Source: Amorphophallus konjac
Lineage: Eukaryota; Streptophyta; Magnoliopsida; Alismatales; Araceae
Assembly (NCBI GenBank): GCA_022559845.1
Contig: CM040123.1
Location: forward strand, 295,852,642-295,916,641
Direction of reading: 5' to 3'
Length of the DNA stretch: 64,000 nt
The translations under genes and the position numbers were made by a program. Below the pieces are notes generated by a model, which worked only from the letters and a program-made list of their open reading frames with translations, did no database searches and was not told where the DNA came from. The stretch's first letter is position 1. Each line of letters opens with the position of its first letter. Positions 47,390 to 58,109 of the stretch are shown one piece after another.

Positions 47390-48642
47390 AAGTCGATTGT
47401 CTCAGCCACCGTCTCATTCAGCGTACGCTCACAAAGTCTATACATTCACTGTAGCTTGCTCACCTGAAGTATGTATATCCATCATCTCATGAAGTGTGTA
47501 CATTGCATCATATCATTAAAGTCTGCACATTGGCTAAGTGTATACATCGTGTCCGTCTCAGTCAGCGTCTCATTGGTGAAGTCTGTACACTCACCAACTG
47601 AACTTCAAAGTCCATACATTGGCATTCAGACTAGCAAGTCTATACAGCGTCCGTTGTCTAGAGTCTCTTGAAGTCTGTACATCGGACTGCTTGCAAAGTC
47701 TGTACAATGGACTGTGCTTCACAAAGTCTATACATTGCTAAAGTAACTCAAGTCTATACATCATCCGTTTCATGCATTGTCTTAGGAAAGTCTGTATAGT
47801 GGACCGTCTTCATCAGCGTCTCATGCATATAGCAAGTCTAGACATTGCACTATAGCATGCAGTTCTTTAAAGTCTATACATTGGGTTCTTACCTACGGTG
47901 CTTGAAACGAAGTCTACACACTGGTTGTACTTCATAGTCTGTACATCAGACGCGCATGCTCGCCTGTCCCTCCGGATGCTCTCCTGGGACTGAGTATGCT
48001 CTCCAGTGACTGTTAATGCTCCGATTGGCCAGCGTCTCTCTTGATCAAGTCTATACACTCACTCACTGTTCATGCATTCACAGTGAAGTCTGTACATCCG
48101 TTTGGCTATGCCCTACAGTGACTGCTAATGCTTCCCTAACTTTGAGGATGCTCCCCTGGAGCAGCGATTGCTTCCTAGAGACAACATGTGCTCCACATGC
48201 TCCCCTGTCGCTGGTGATGCTGTCCAAAGGCCATAGATGCTCCCTGAGACTTCATATGCTCCTAAGTCTATACATCGGTCCTCAAGCGTTACAAGTCTGT
48301 ACATTGGTTCAGACTCTTCAAAGTCTGTACATTGGGCCTTCAAGCTTTTGAAGTCCATACACTATCTCGCTCACATCTTCAAGGGTGATTGAGCATCGTG
48401 AAAGTCTGATTGAGCATCGTGAAGTCTGATTGAGCACTGTGAAGTCTATTCAATGGATGAGCATTATAATGTCTATACATTGGTTAGGCTCGATCATGCA
48501 GCGTTCATTTCATGTCTATACACTGCATTTTACAGCATGAGTTATAAAGTCTATACACTGTCTTCAGTTGATTTTGTTAATCGACTGAACTCCACATTTG
48601 TCTTGCAGGTGTCTGGCACGTGATCCAAGGAGCTGAGATGCT

Positions 48643-48722
48643 GCCACGTGGCAGAGTCGATTGGGCGGGAAATGTGGAGGCCACTTGCGCCCAGTGATGC
48701 TGCTGCTGCTACTATATATATG
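48643..48722 (+). promoter_or_regulatory. G-box and TATA box of element D 5' LTR
   Basis: GCCACGTGGC at 48643-48652 is a perfect G-box palindrome; another CACGTG lies at about 48617-48622. A TATATATA stretch at 48713-48720 follows. The second LTR has TGACACGTGGC at about 56150 and TATATATA at about 56222-56229. Confidence 0.65.
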
Positions 48723-48740
48723 AGCCTTCTTCCACAGAAG

Positions 48741-49060
48741 ATGATTGATCGAATTGGCGAGAGGTGAAGTCCATACAGAGAGCCACGATCCAGACAGAGA
48801 AGAAGAGAAAGAAAAAGAGAGTGATTGATCAAATTGGCGAGAGGTGAAGTCCATACAGAGAGCCATGATCCAGACAGAGAAGAAGAGAAAGAAAAGGAGA
48901 GTGATTGATCGAATTGGCGAGAGGTGAAGTCCATACAGAGAGCCACGATCCAGACAGAGAAGAAGAGAAAGAAAAAGAGAGTGATAGATCGAATTGGCGA
49001 GAGGTGAAGTCCATACAGAGAGCCACGATCCAGACAGAGAAGAAGAGAAAGAAAAAGAGA
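48741..49060 (+). repeat. 80-bp tandem repeat, four copies, in D 5' LTR
   Basis: The unit starts at 48741, 48821, 48901 and 48981 and a partial fifth at 49061; copies differ at few positions. Each includes GAATTGGCGAGAGGTGAAG. The second LTR has four copies at 56250-56569. Element A has no such repeat at the corresponding place, so the expansion came after the two subfamilies split. Long minus-strand frames here are repeat artefacts. Confidence 0.93.
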
Positions 49061-49855
49061 GTGATAGATCGAGATCCAGAGAAGAAAAGCAGAGAAGAAG
49101 ATACAGAGAGAAAAGAGAGATGTGTTGAGAGAGTTCGAGAAGAGAGAGATGAGTTGAGAGAAGTCTATTGAGAGGTTGTAAGTCAGTCTCTTGGTTCAGA
49201 AACCAGAGCTGACTCTGCTCATATTTGAGCTACATTTGTCTGGTTTTCTTCATTTCTTTTGTTTCTGATTTTATTGCTTTCGATATCTTTGTTCAGCAAG
49301 CTGTGTATCAGCGGATGCAGTGGAGGTTTCTACTGGACAGGTAAAGCTGTAATCTTCAGCTGGCGAGACTTGGTCTTGGACGGGTTAAGCTGTATTTCCC
49401 CAGCGGGTTCAAGCTGTGAGTCAGCGGTTTGCAGAGGTGTATCCTCTGGACAGCAAGCTGTGTTGCTCAGCGGGTAGTGGAGGATTCCACTGGACAGCAA
49501 GCTGTGTTGCTCAGCGGTTTGTAGGCCAAGCTGTATTGCCCAGCGGACGCAAGCTGTGTTGCGTAGTAGTAAGCCATACTCGGTTGAGTGTGGGGTGGAC
49601 GTAGGTCATTGACCGAACCACCTAAAATCTTGTGTGCATTGTGTTTGTGAGTTTGTCCTTACTGAATCTCTTGATTATCTTCACAGATCACTTGTGTTTG
49701 TGCTAAGTTTAGACACTCGAGTTAGTGTTTTAGTAGATCTGCCTTTATTCCGCATTTGAACCTACAACTGGTTTTAAATTAGGCTGTAGATCTATTCACC
49801 CCCCTCTAGATCCACACTTCGTGGAGATAGACTGCGTCCATCTAACTTCAACACT

Positions 49856-49868
49856 TGGTATCAGAGCC
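49856..49868 (+). promoter_or_regulatory. Primer binding site of element D
   Basis: TGGTATCAGAGCC, complementary to the initiator Met-tRNA 3' end, starts two bases after the LTR. Confidence 0.92.
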
Positions 49869-49911
49869 TAACTCTTCTACAGGGACTCATCGCTCGAAGA
49901 GGAAAGGCAAG

Positions 49912-52361
49912 ATGAATGTTCGAGGGATGATTGCTGAAGGTCACTCAACTACAAAGCCCCTGTACTTCGATGAATCCAACTACGTATACTGGAAGAACCG
50001 TATGCAAGTCTTTTTGAGGGCTAAGGATTACGAGCTTTGGAAGGTAGTCAGCAAGGGACCTTATGAGCTGTCCCCGAATGAGGAAGTCTGGACCAAGGAG
50101 GAAATCAGAAGCTCCACGCTCAACTGGAGTGCAATCAACGCAGTCCAATGTTCTCTGCATCCCACTGAATTTTCTCGAGTATCAGCCTACAATTCAGCTA
50201 AGGAGATGTGGGATGCACTGGAAGAAATTCATGAAGGGACTTCTCAGGTTAGAGAGACGAAGGCCAATTTGCTTGTGTCTGAATATGAAGCCTTCAAGAT
50301 GAAACCCAACGAGACCATCAAGGAGATGTATGCTAGATTGACAACTATTACTAATGGCCTCAGAGGATTCGGGAAGAAGTATTCTGAGTATGATATAGTC
50401 AGGAAGATCTTGCGATCCTTGACTTCAATTTGGCACACCAAGGCCACCGTCATGGAAGAGTCAAGAGATCTGCACAATACAAGGGCAGATGAGCTAATTG
50501 GATCTCTAATGGCATATGAGATGAATCTGCCGAAGGTAGATGAAACTGAAGAGAAGAGGAAACCGATCGCACTGAAGGCTGGTGCTAGCAAATCCAGCAA
50601 ATCAAACCGATCCAGCTCTAGCAGATCATCATCCGAGGAGAGCTTGAATGAACAAGACATAACTCATACTGAGATGGCTATGATGACTAGAGAATTCAGG
50701 CGGTTCCTCAGGAGAGAAGGAGGACAATTCAACCGAAGGAACCATAGTGGTGGCCGGCAGGACACAAGGTATAAATCTAAACCTGCAAATCAATATGGAA
50801 CTTACGTGTGTTACCAATGCAGGAACTCTGGCCATCTAAAAGCTGACTATCCGGAGAACCAGAAGCACAAGGACAAATCAAATAGAAAGAACACGAAAGG
50901 AAGAGCCATGATCAGCACATGGAGCGATGAGGATGAAGGTTGTCTCAGTAATACTTCAGACAGTGAAGTTGAAGCTGAAAAACCCATCTGTCTCATGGCA
51001 ACTAGCTCTGAAGAAAGAGAGGAAGATCAGATGAGGTAACTTCTCCATTTAATAATTTTACTATTGTTGAATGGGTAGATGCCTATCATAAACTAGCTGA
51101 TCAAGCAGATGATATTAGAAGGGAAAATAGGCATCTAAAAAGAAAAATCAATTCCATGCAAAATGATACCTCATTGTCTGATAAAATTGCATGTCTTGAA
51201 ACTGAGAATAATAAACTCAAACTCACATGTTCTGAATCAGAGGAAATCAAGAATGAGTTAAAGACTTCTAGGGAAGAGAATGTGAGGTTAGAAAAGGAAA
51301 TTGATGAATGGAAATTGAAAATTCAAAAATATGAGAGTGAGATGAAGCTGGTGAATGAGAAATATGAAACTGTCCAAATTGTGAATACTGAACTTAAGAA
51401 ATCTGTTGAAGATATTCAAAAGGACAATGAGGACAAGCTTAAGACCATTGAGAAAATGACCCAAGGTACAGAGAATCTAAATGCTTTGTTAGGGTCAAAG
51501 GTTAATTTCAGAAAAGAGGGCCTAGGATTTAATTCTAGTGCAACAAAAACATTTGGGATGAAAACAATTTCATTTGTTGCTCAAAAAGAAAAGGGACCTC
51601 TAATTAGCATGAACTCAACCATTTCAATGAACAAAACTGCTAATCTGAAAAAGCCCAGTGCTGAGGAGAAGGGCAAACAAAAGGTTAATGAGCCTAGTAG
51701 AGCCAGCACATCCAAGCAAAATCCCAAGGCTCAATCACAAGTTAGGGGTCAACCTAAACAGTCCTATAAACCCCATGTCAAGGCCACCAAGTCTCCACCA
51801 TCACCATCACCTCTGAAGAAGACCCAATACACACCCATGAATAGGTCAGCAGGGTCCAAAGTACAGGGGAGACAGAATGCTGCCAAGAGTCAACCCAATT
51901 ATTTCTATCAACCCAGAGCTCATACTTACTACAATGCACAGCCAACCTATTTCAATAGGTCAGCTCGGACTAGAACTCCGGGAAGGTTTACAGGTCTTGC
52001 ATATCAGGCTGCACAATGTCATAGACCTTACACTAGAAATTGGGTTAGTGGGTATGGCAACTGGTCACCTAGAAATATGCATTATTTCAGTCAGCCCAGG
52101 AACTACTATGGCCAAAACTTCGTGAACACACCCTGGCCAAGGCACTGGCAAAGAAACAACACTGTCAATAATTATGCTGGTGTAAATAAGAAGAAAAATA
52201 ACAAAAAGAAAAGGAGCAACAATAGAAAGAAATCTGTAGGATCCACTGAACAAAATTCTTTCAAACAAATGTGGATACCAAAAAGTCTGCTGTCTTGCTT
52301 TACTTCTATTCCATCTTCTCTGGAGCCCAATCAGACTTGGGTTCCAAACTCATCTACCTGA
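49912..52361 (+). pseudogene. gag: Element D gag with one frameshift
   Basis: The start is ATG 49912 (MNVRGMIAEGHSTTKP). The gag domain and the knuckle CYQCRNSGHLKADY are like those of element A, but the last Cys of the knuckle is Tyr. A one-base loss near 51027 ends the first frame at 51039; the second part is open from about 51040 in the next frame to TGA 52359-52361. That part has a coiled coil (ENNKLKLTCSESEEIKNELK) and a long basic tail rich in Arg, Tyr and Asn ending SLEPNQTWVPNSST. Three sites that are stops in A are sense here. Confidence 0.92.
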
Positions 52362-52545
52362 TTGTGTGTGCAAGTATGTCTGGCAGCCAAGGACAAATCT
52401 GTGGTACTTGGATAGTGGCTGCTTCAGGCATATGACAGGAGATAAGGCCATAAATTCAAAAGCTAAAAGAGATCGGAGGCCTTGTCAACAATCTGATGGA
52501 ACACTAAGGGTAAAAATAAATCAGTCAGGTAAAGCAGGTAAGTGA
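52362..52545 (+). pseudogene. pol: Remnant of element D protease
   Basis: The sequence after the gag TGA matches the start of the A protease: the codons for WYLDSGC are recognisable at about 52403-52423, and the similarity goes on with gaps to about 52545. After that there is no pol sequence. This sets the left border of the deletion. Confidence 0.75.
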
Positions 52546-54548
52546 CTTATCTTCAGAATTGAATTGAGAAAGTAATGTCGATTTAATTGGTTAATTCCTG
52601 ACTTTCTCTTCTTGTCTAGCTGATCAGTCTGCATTCCAGACTCAGCTACCAAATTTAAATTCTACACAAAAGCTGATGATTCTCTTCTCTTTGCATACTA
52701 TTGCACTGTGTACACTGAATGCTAGAAACTGAATTATCTTGAAGAATTGATTGCTCCCGAATGATGCTCTCTGAATGAATAAACTCTCTGATAGTTTTGT
52801 GAATGCTGAATGTTGCAACAGACTCATGATCATGCATGACACTCATACTTTTCATGATCATCATTGCATATCATTTAGTCATGAATGTGTCTAAAATCAC
52901 ATGCATATTAAAACTGCTTTGAACTGATTTTCTCGGCATAACCGTGGTATATTAAATAGTGAGCTACTAAAGGGCATGGAAATTTGTCTGGAGGTTCTTA
53001 CTATGTGTGAGATGGTCCTTGAGACCAGGCTCTCCGCCTAGTACCATGGGTTATATTGATTGATAGGGCAGTCAATGAATTTCAAAATCCTTTGTTCAGT
53101 TTTCAGAGAAAACATTGCATGTATTCAGGGGGAGTTTGTTGAGTCTTTGCATGTCTTTACATATCATTCATTCATGATCTATGCATAAGCTCTCTCTCAT
53201 TTAATTCTTGCCATTCATTAGCAAAATTGCATGCATATAGACAGGGGGAGTATTGTTAGAAATTCAGAGTGGTCATCAATTCTATTGAATTATTTCATCT
53301 TTGACTCTAAATGATTGAGTCTGACATATGGCAATCTGTTAGTCAGTTCTGATTTCTAAGCAATATAAAACAGACTTCTTCTCTTATAAGAATTTTAAAT
53401 TGCTTAAAGACTGACTTAATGGTTTAAATTTTATAATCATTGAAGTTTAAAGATTGCAATCAGTAAATAAGAAAGCTGAAAATTGATAAAACTCTCAACC
53501 CCTTTCTTATTTCATGTCAGACAAAGCTAATCATATCTGAAATCTAAAAACTCATCTGAAATCATGTTAGAGAAGCTAAGTTTGTGTATTGTTCTTAAAC
53601 AAGTCATTCTGAAACATATAAAGGACAGCTAAGAAAGATATTGAAAAATATTGAAAATCATTGAAAATTAACATTGGCAGAGCAATGACTGGTAAATCAC
53701 TGAGAAACTGAGTGATCCATCAAAGAAGTGGACAACACTCATGTCATGAAGTGTATCAGATATCTCTGTATAAAATGATCAAAACAGTAGGCTGGTTTCA
53801 CTGAGTACCTGAGGGTAACTGGCGTCTGATAAACGTGTACCCTCACACAAAAAGGTGTAAATCAGTTCTGTTGAATTTGATCATAGGCAGAATTGTCCAT
53901 CTTGTTGAGTATCTAGGGGTATTGGCGTCTGATAAATGTATACCCTTACGCAGAAAGACTTATGGTACCTGAATGCCCTAAATGAACTAATATTGATAAT
54001 GCTGTTCCTTCAAAAGAAAATTCATGGATGTCAATTTATTTATTTTCAATACATGACCTAGCATCTCTTAACAATTTTTAATAAGTATACGAAAGTAGGA
54101 TATTTTGAAACTGAATCTTTCATGCAAATGTGATTCTGGTTTATTGTTTTATCATGCACAGCCAACTTATCCATTGATTGTAGTGCATGAACTCAAAATT
54201 TATAACCTTTAAACCAGACTTCTATCTGAAAGTAGTTTTTAAATTCATATGACTGAAGACTCTGTGCTTTAGAATGCTTATTCCTGAACTACTTGTTCAG
54301 AATGCCAGTCAGATGATTTCTTGATCTTTCCCTTTGTATATCTGATTTCTTGAACACAATATCGCATTTCATAGGGGGAGAATTCATTCAGGGGGAGTCC
54401 TATCTTGTTCTAAGGGTATTTGCATTCACATTGCCATATTGTACTCATGTTCATACTGCTTTTCTCTTTTTGATTATGTCAAATGGGGAGAAAATTTTCT
54501 GTGTGACTCACTGTCACAGTGTGTTGCCATCATCAAAAAGGGGGAGAA
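52546..54548 (+). other. 3' non-coding region and polypurine tract of element D
   Basis: No coding frame. It matches the 3' region of element A in patches and in inverse orientation. The polypurine tract AAAAAGGGGGAGAA lies directly before the LTR at 54549; two further GGGGGAG tracts lie at 53147 and 54375-54400. Confidence 0.8.
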
Positions 54549-57362
54549 TGTTGTGCCCCTTAGGCACAAGCATGTGCTATGTTGAATTGATGATAGCAAT
54601 ACTGTTTTGTTTTGATGATTGCAACACAGTGAGTGCATTATGATATTATGTTTTGTTTTGATGATGGCATGTTGATCTGAATGCTTGAGTGTGTTATATC
54701 TGATTTAGTCTGTGGAGATTGCATGAGTGTGCCATGTTTGATATCCTTGATGGGCCGACTCCCTCAGACTGTCCATCTTATTTAGTGTCTCATGCAGCGT
54801 CAACGCTGTGAGAGCATTCTCAAGTCTGCAGCGTCAACGCTGTGAGAGCATTCTCAAGTCTGCAGCGTCAACTCTATAAGTTGATTGTCTCAGCCACCGT
54901 CTCATTCAGCGTACGCTCACAAAGTCTATACATTCACTGTAGCTTGCTCACCTGAAGTATGTATATCCATCATCTCATGAAGTGTGTACATTGCATCATA
55001 TCATTAAAGTCTGCACATTGGCTAAGTGTATACATCATGTCCGTCTCAGTCAGCGTCTCATTGGTGAAGTCTATACACTCACCAACAGAACTTAAACGTC
55101 CATACATTGGCATTCAGACTAGCAAGTCTATACAGCGTCCGTTGTCTAGAGTCTCTTGAAGTCTGTACATCAGACTGCTTGCAAAGTCTGTACAATGGAC
55201 TGTGCTTCACAAAGTCTATACATTGCTAAAGTAACTCAAGTCTATACATCATCCGTTTCATGCATTGTCTTAGGGAAGTCTGTATAGTGGACTGTCTTCA
55301 TCAGCGTCTCATGCATATAGCAAGTCTAGACATTGCACTGTAGCATGCAGTTCTTTAAAGTCTATACATTGGGTTCTTACCTACGGTGCTTGAAACGAAG
55401 TCTACACACTGGTTGTACTTCATAGTCTGTACATCAGACGCGCATGCTCGCCTGTCCCTCCGGATGCTCTCCTGGGACTGAGTATGCTCTCCAGTGACTG
55501 TTAATGCTCCGATTGGCCAGCGTCTCTCTTGATCAAGTCTATACACTCATTCACTGTTCATGCATTCACAGTGAAGTCTATACATCCGTTTGGCTATGCC
55601 CTATTGTGACTGCTAATGCTTCCCTAACTTTGAGGATGCTCCCCTGGAGTAGCGATTGCTTCCCAGAGACAGTATGTGCTCCACATGCTCCCCTGTCGCT
55701 GGTGATGCTGTCCAAAGGCCATAGATGCTCCCCTGAGACTTCATATGCTCCTAAGTCTATACATCGGTCCTCAAGCGTTATAAGTCTGTACATTGGTTCA
55801 GACTCTTCAAAGTCTGTACATTGGGCTTTCAAGCTTTTGAAGTCCATACACTATCTCGCTCACATCTTCAAGGGTGATTGAGCATCGTGAAAGTCTGATT
55901 GAGCATCATGAAGTCTGATTGAGCATCATGAAGTCTGATTGAGCACTGTGAAGTCTATTCAATGGATGAGCATTGTAATGTCTATACATTGGTTAGGCTC
56001 GATCATGCAGCGTTCATTTCATGTCTATACACTGCATTTTACAGCATGAGTTATAAAGTCTATACACTATCTTCAGTTGATTTTGTTAATCGACTGAACT
56101 CCTCATTTGTCTTGCAGGTGTCTGGCACGTGATCCAAGGAGCTGAGATGCTGACACGTGGCAGAGTCGATTGGGTGGGAAATGTGGAGGCCACTTGCGCC
56201 CAGTGCTGCTGCTGCTGCTACTATATATATGAGCCTTCTTCCACAGAAGATGATTGATCAAATTGGCGAGAGGTGAAGTCCATACAGAGAGCCACGATCC
56301 AGACAGAGAAGAAGAGAAAGAAAAAGAGAGTGATTGATCGAATTGGCGACAGGTGAAGTCCATACAGAGAGCCACGATCCAGACAGAGAAGAAGAGAAAG
56401 AAAAAGAGAGTGATTGATCGAATTGGCGAGAGGTGAAGTCCATACAGAGAGCCACGATCCAGACAGAGAAGAAGAGAAAGAAAAAGAGAGTGATAGATCA
56501 AATTGGCGAGAGGTGAAGTCCATATAGAGAGCCACGATCCAGACAGAGAAGAAGAGAAAGAAAAAGAGAGTGATAGATCGAGATCCAGAGAAGAAAAGCA
56601 GAGAAGAAGATACAGAGAGAAAAGAGAGATGTATTGAGAGAGTTCGAGAAGAGAGAGATGAGTTGAGAGAAGTCTATTGAGAGGTTGTAAGTCAGTCTCT
56701 TGGTTCAGAAACCAGAGCTGACTCTGCTCATATTTGAGCTACATTTGTCTGGTTTTCTTCATTTCTTTTGTTTCTGATTTTATTACTTTCGATATCTTTG
56801 TTCAGCAAGCTGTGTATCAGCGGATGCAGTGGAGGTTTTCACTGGACAGGTAAAGCTGTAATCTTCAGCTGGCGAGACTTGGTCTCAGATGGGTTAAGCT
56901 GTATTTCCCCAGCGGGTTCAAGCTGTGAGTCAGCGGTTTGCAGAGGTGTATCCTCTGGACAGCAAGCTGTGTTGCTCAGCGGGCAGTGGAGGATTCCACT
57001 GGATAGCAAGCTGTGTTGCTCAGCGGTTTGTAGGCCAAGCTGTATTGCCCAGCGGACGTAAGCTGTGTTGCGCAGCAGTAAGCCATACTCGGTTGAGTGT
57101 GGGGTGGACGTAGGTCATTGATCGAACCACCTAAAATCGTGTGTGCATTGTGTTTGTGAGTTTGTCCTTACTGAATCTCTTGATTATCTTCACAGATCAC
57201 TTGTGTTTGTGCTAAGTTTGGACACTCGAGTTAGTGTTTTAGTAGATCTACCTTTATTCCGCATTTGAACCTACAACTGGTTTTAAATTAGGTTGTAGAT
57301 CTATTCACCCCCCTCTAGATCCACACTTCGTGGAGATAGACTGCGTCCATCTAACTTCAACA
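54549..57362 (+). repeat. 3' LTR of element D
   Basis: The LTR is 2814 bp and differs from the left one at a few percent of sites by eye, including an extra copy of a short GATTGAGCATCATGAAGTCT unit near 55915. The word array, TATA box and 80-bp repeats are kept. Confidence 0.95.
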
Positions 57363-57789
57363 CGGGCCAGGCCATATGCCAGATGGGCTTGTTATTTAAG
57401 AAAACATTACAGATCAAGAAGGTCGAAGGTCCAAGTCCGCACCAGGCGGGTTCGGGTTCAAAAAGTTTCTGCTAAGATGAGGCAGCAGCGCAAGTACAAA
57501 AGCCGCGTGTTGTGCACTCGTGGGGCCACTTCTCCGTCTTCCCCTCCTCTCCAATCATATTTTCTTCTACTCAGCTCCCACCCTTGGGTGGTGTACCTCC
57601 CTTCCTCTAATCCAGTTTCTATGATCTTCTTCTCTCTTTTCGGGTCCGCAAACCCCCATTCTTCTTTCTCTACTCATCCGGAGTCTCCAGATCCTCCGTT
57701 CTCTCATGATTTTAGGCCTCGGCCTATGTCATCCTTTCATCCCACTTTTGGGACTTCTTCTGGTCCTTCTCTTCTAGTATCCCCGGGCT

Positions 57790-57965
57790 CTACTTCTGAT
57801 CCTTCCCCGACCATATCGGGTGATTACCCTTTTCTTTTCCCGACCCTATCGTGTGACCATCGTTCTTCTTCACCAATCCTATCGGGTGTCTATCATTTTC
57901 TTTCCCCGTCGTTGGCGGGTAATTCTCATTCTCCTTCCCCGACCCAATCGGGTGATTCTAATTCC
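57790..57965. repeat. Quasi-palindromes within E coding tail
   Basis: CCCGA...TCGGGTG-type units recur about every 40-45 bp (57805, 57839, 57878, 57917, 57941), for example CCCGAccataTCGGG. In the reading frame they encode the repeated SPTxSGD peptide. Confidence 0.7.
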
Positions 57966-58109
57966 TTTTCACTTACCACGTCGGATGATCACTCCTCTTC
58001 CCCCTTATCTTTGCCACAATCTTCTTATGGTTCGTCTATTCTTTCTGTGTCACCCTTTCGGGGTCATTACCCTTTTTCATGCTATTTTCGAGGCTTTAGT
58101 CCGCCTTGA

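Larger units (their letters stand above)
47062..49853 (+). repeat. 5' LTR of element D
   Basis: The LTR is 2792 bp. It contains a 34-bp direct repeat (47308-47389), an array of AAGTCTRTACA words from about 47420 to 48560, a G-box, a TATA box, and four copies of an 80-bp unit (48741-49060). Confidence 0.95.
47062..57362 (+). mobile_element. Element D: SIRE-type Copia with pol deleted
   Basis: Identical TGTTGTGCCCC starts and ACTTCAACA ends mark the LTRs at 47062-49853 and 54549-57362; the target duplication cgggc is perfect (47057-47061 and 57363-57367). The 10.3-kb element keeps the primer site, gag, the first part of the protease and the polypurine tract, but pol from shortly after the protease active site is missing. 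The gag and LTR are related to element A but diverged. Confidence 0.95.
46050..58109 (+). pseudogene. Element E second frame, unknown protein, interrupted by Copia D
   Basis: After a Pro/Ser-rich stretch that changes frame near 46050, a frame runs to 47061, is cut by D, and resumes in register at 57368-58109 if one target copy is dropped. The only stop within it is TAG 46736-46738. About 230 residues before the cut look globular (GFGPQGDDEPSQDSLVPILH, FAIDAVIASCSIAVQF, ICHMPVRVLVPGHFWDN). After the cut comes an Arg/Lys-rich patch and a Ser/Pro-rich tail with repeats of the type SPTxSGD. I do not recognise the domain. It holds no DTGA protease motif and no polymerase motif. Confidence 0.6.

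Noticed and set aside
48551..49171. Minus-strand frames with repeated MALCMDFTSRQF peptides
   Set aside because: They are translations of the 80-bp tandem repeat in the D LTR.
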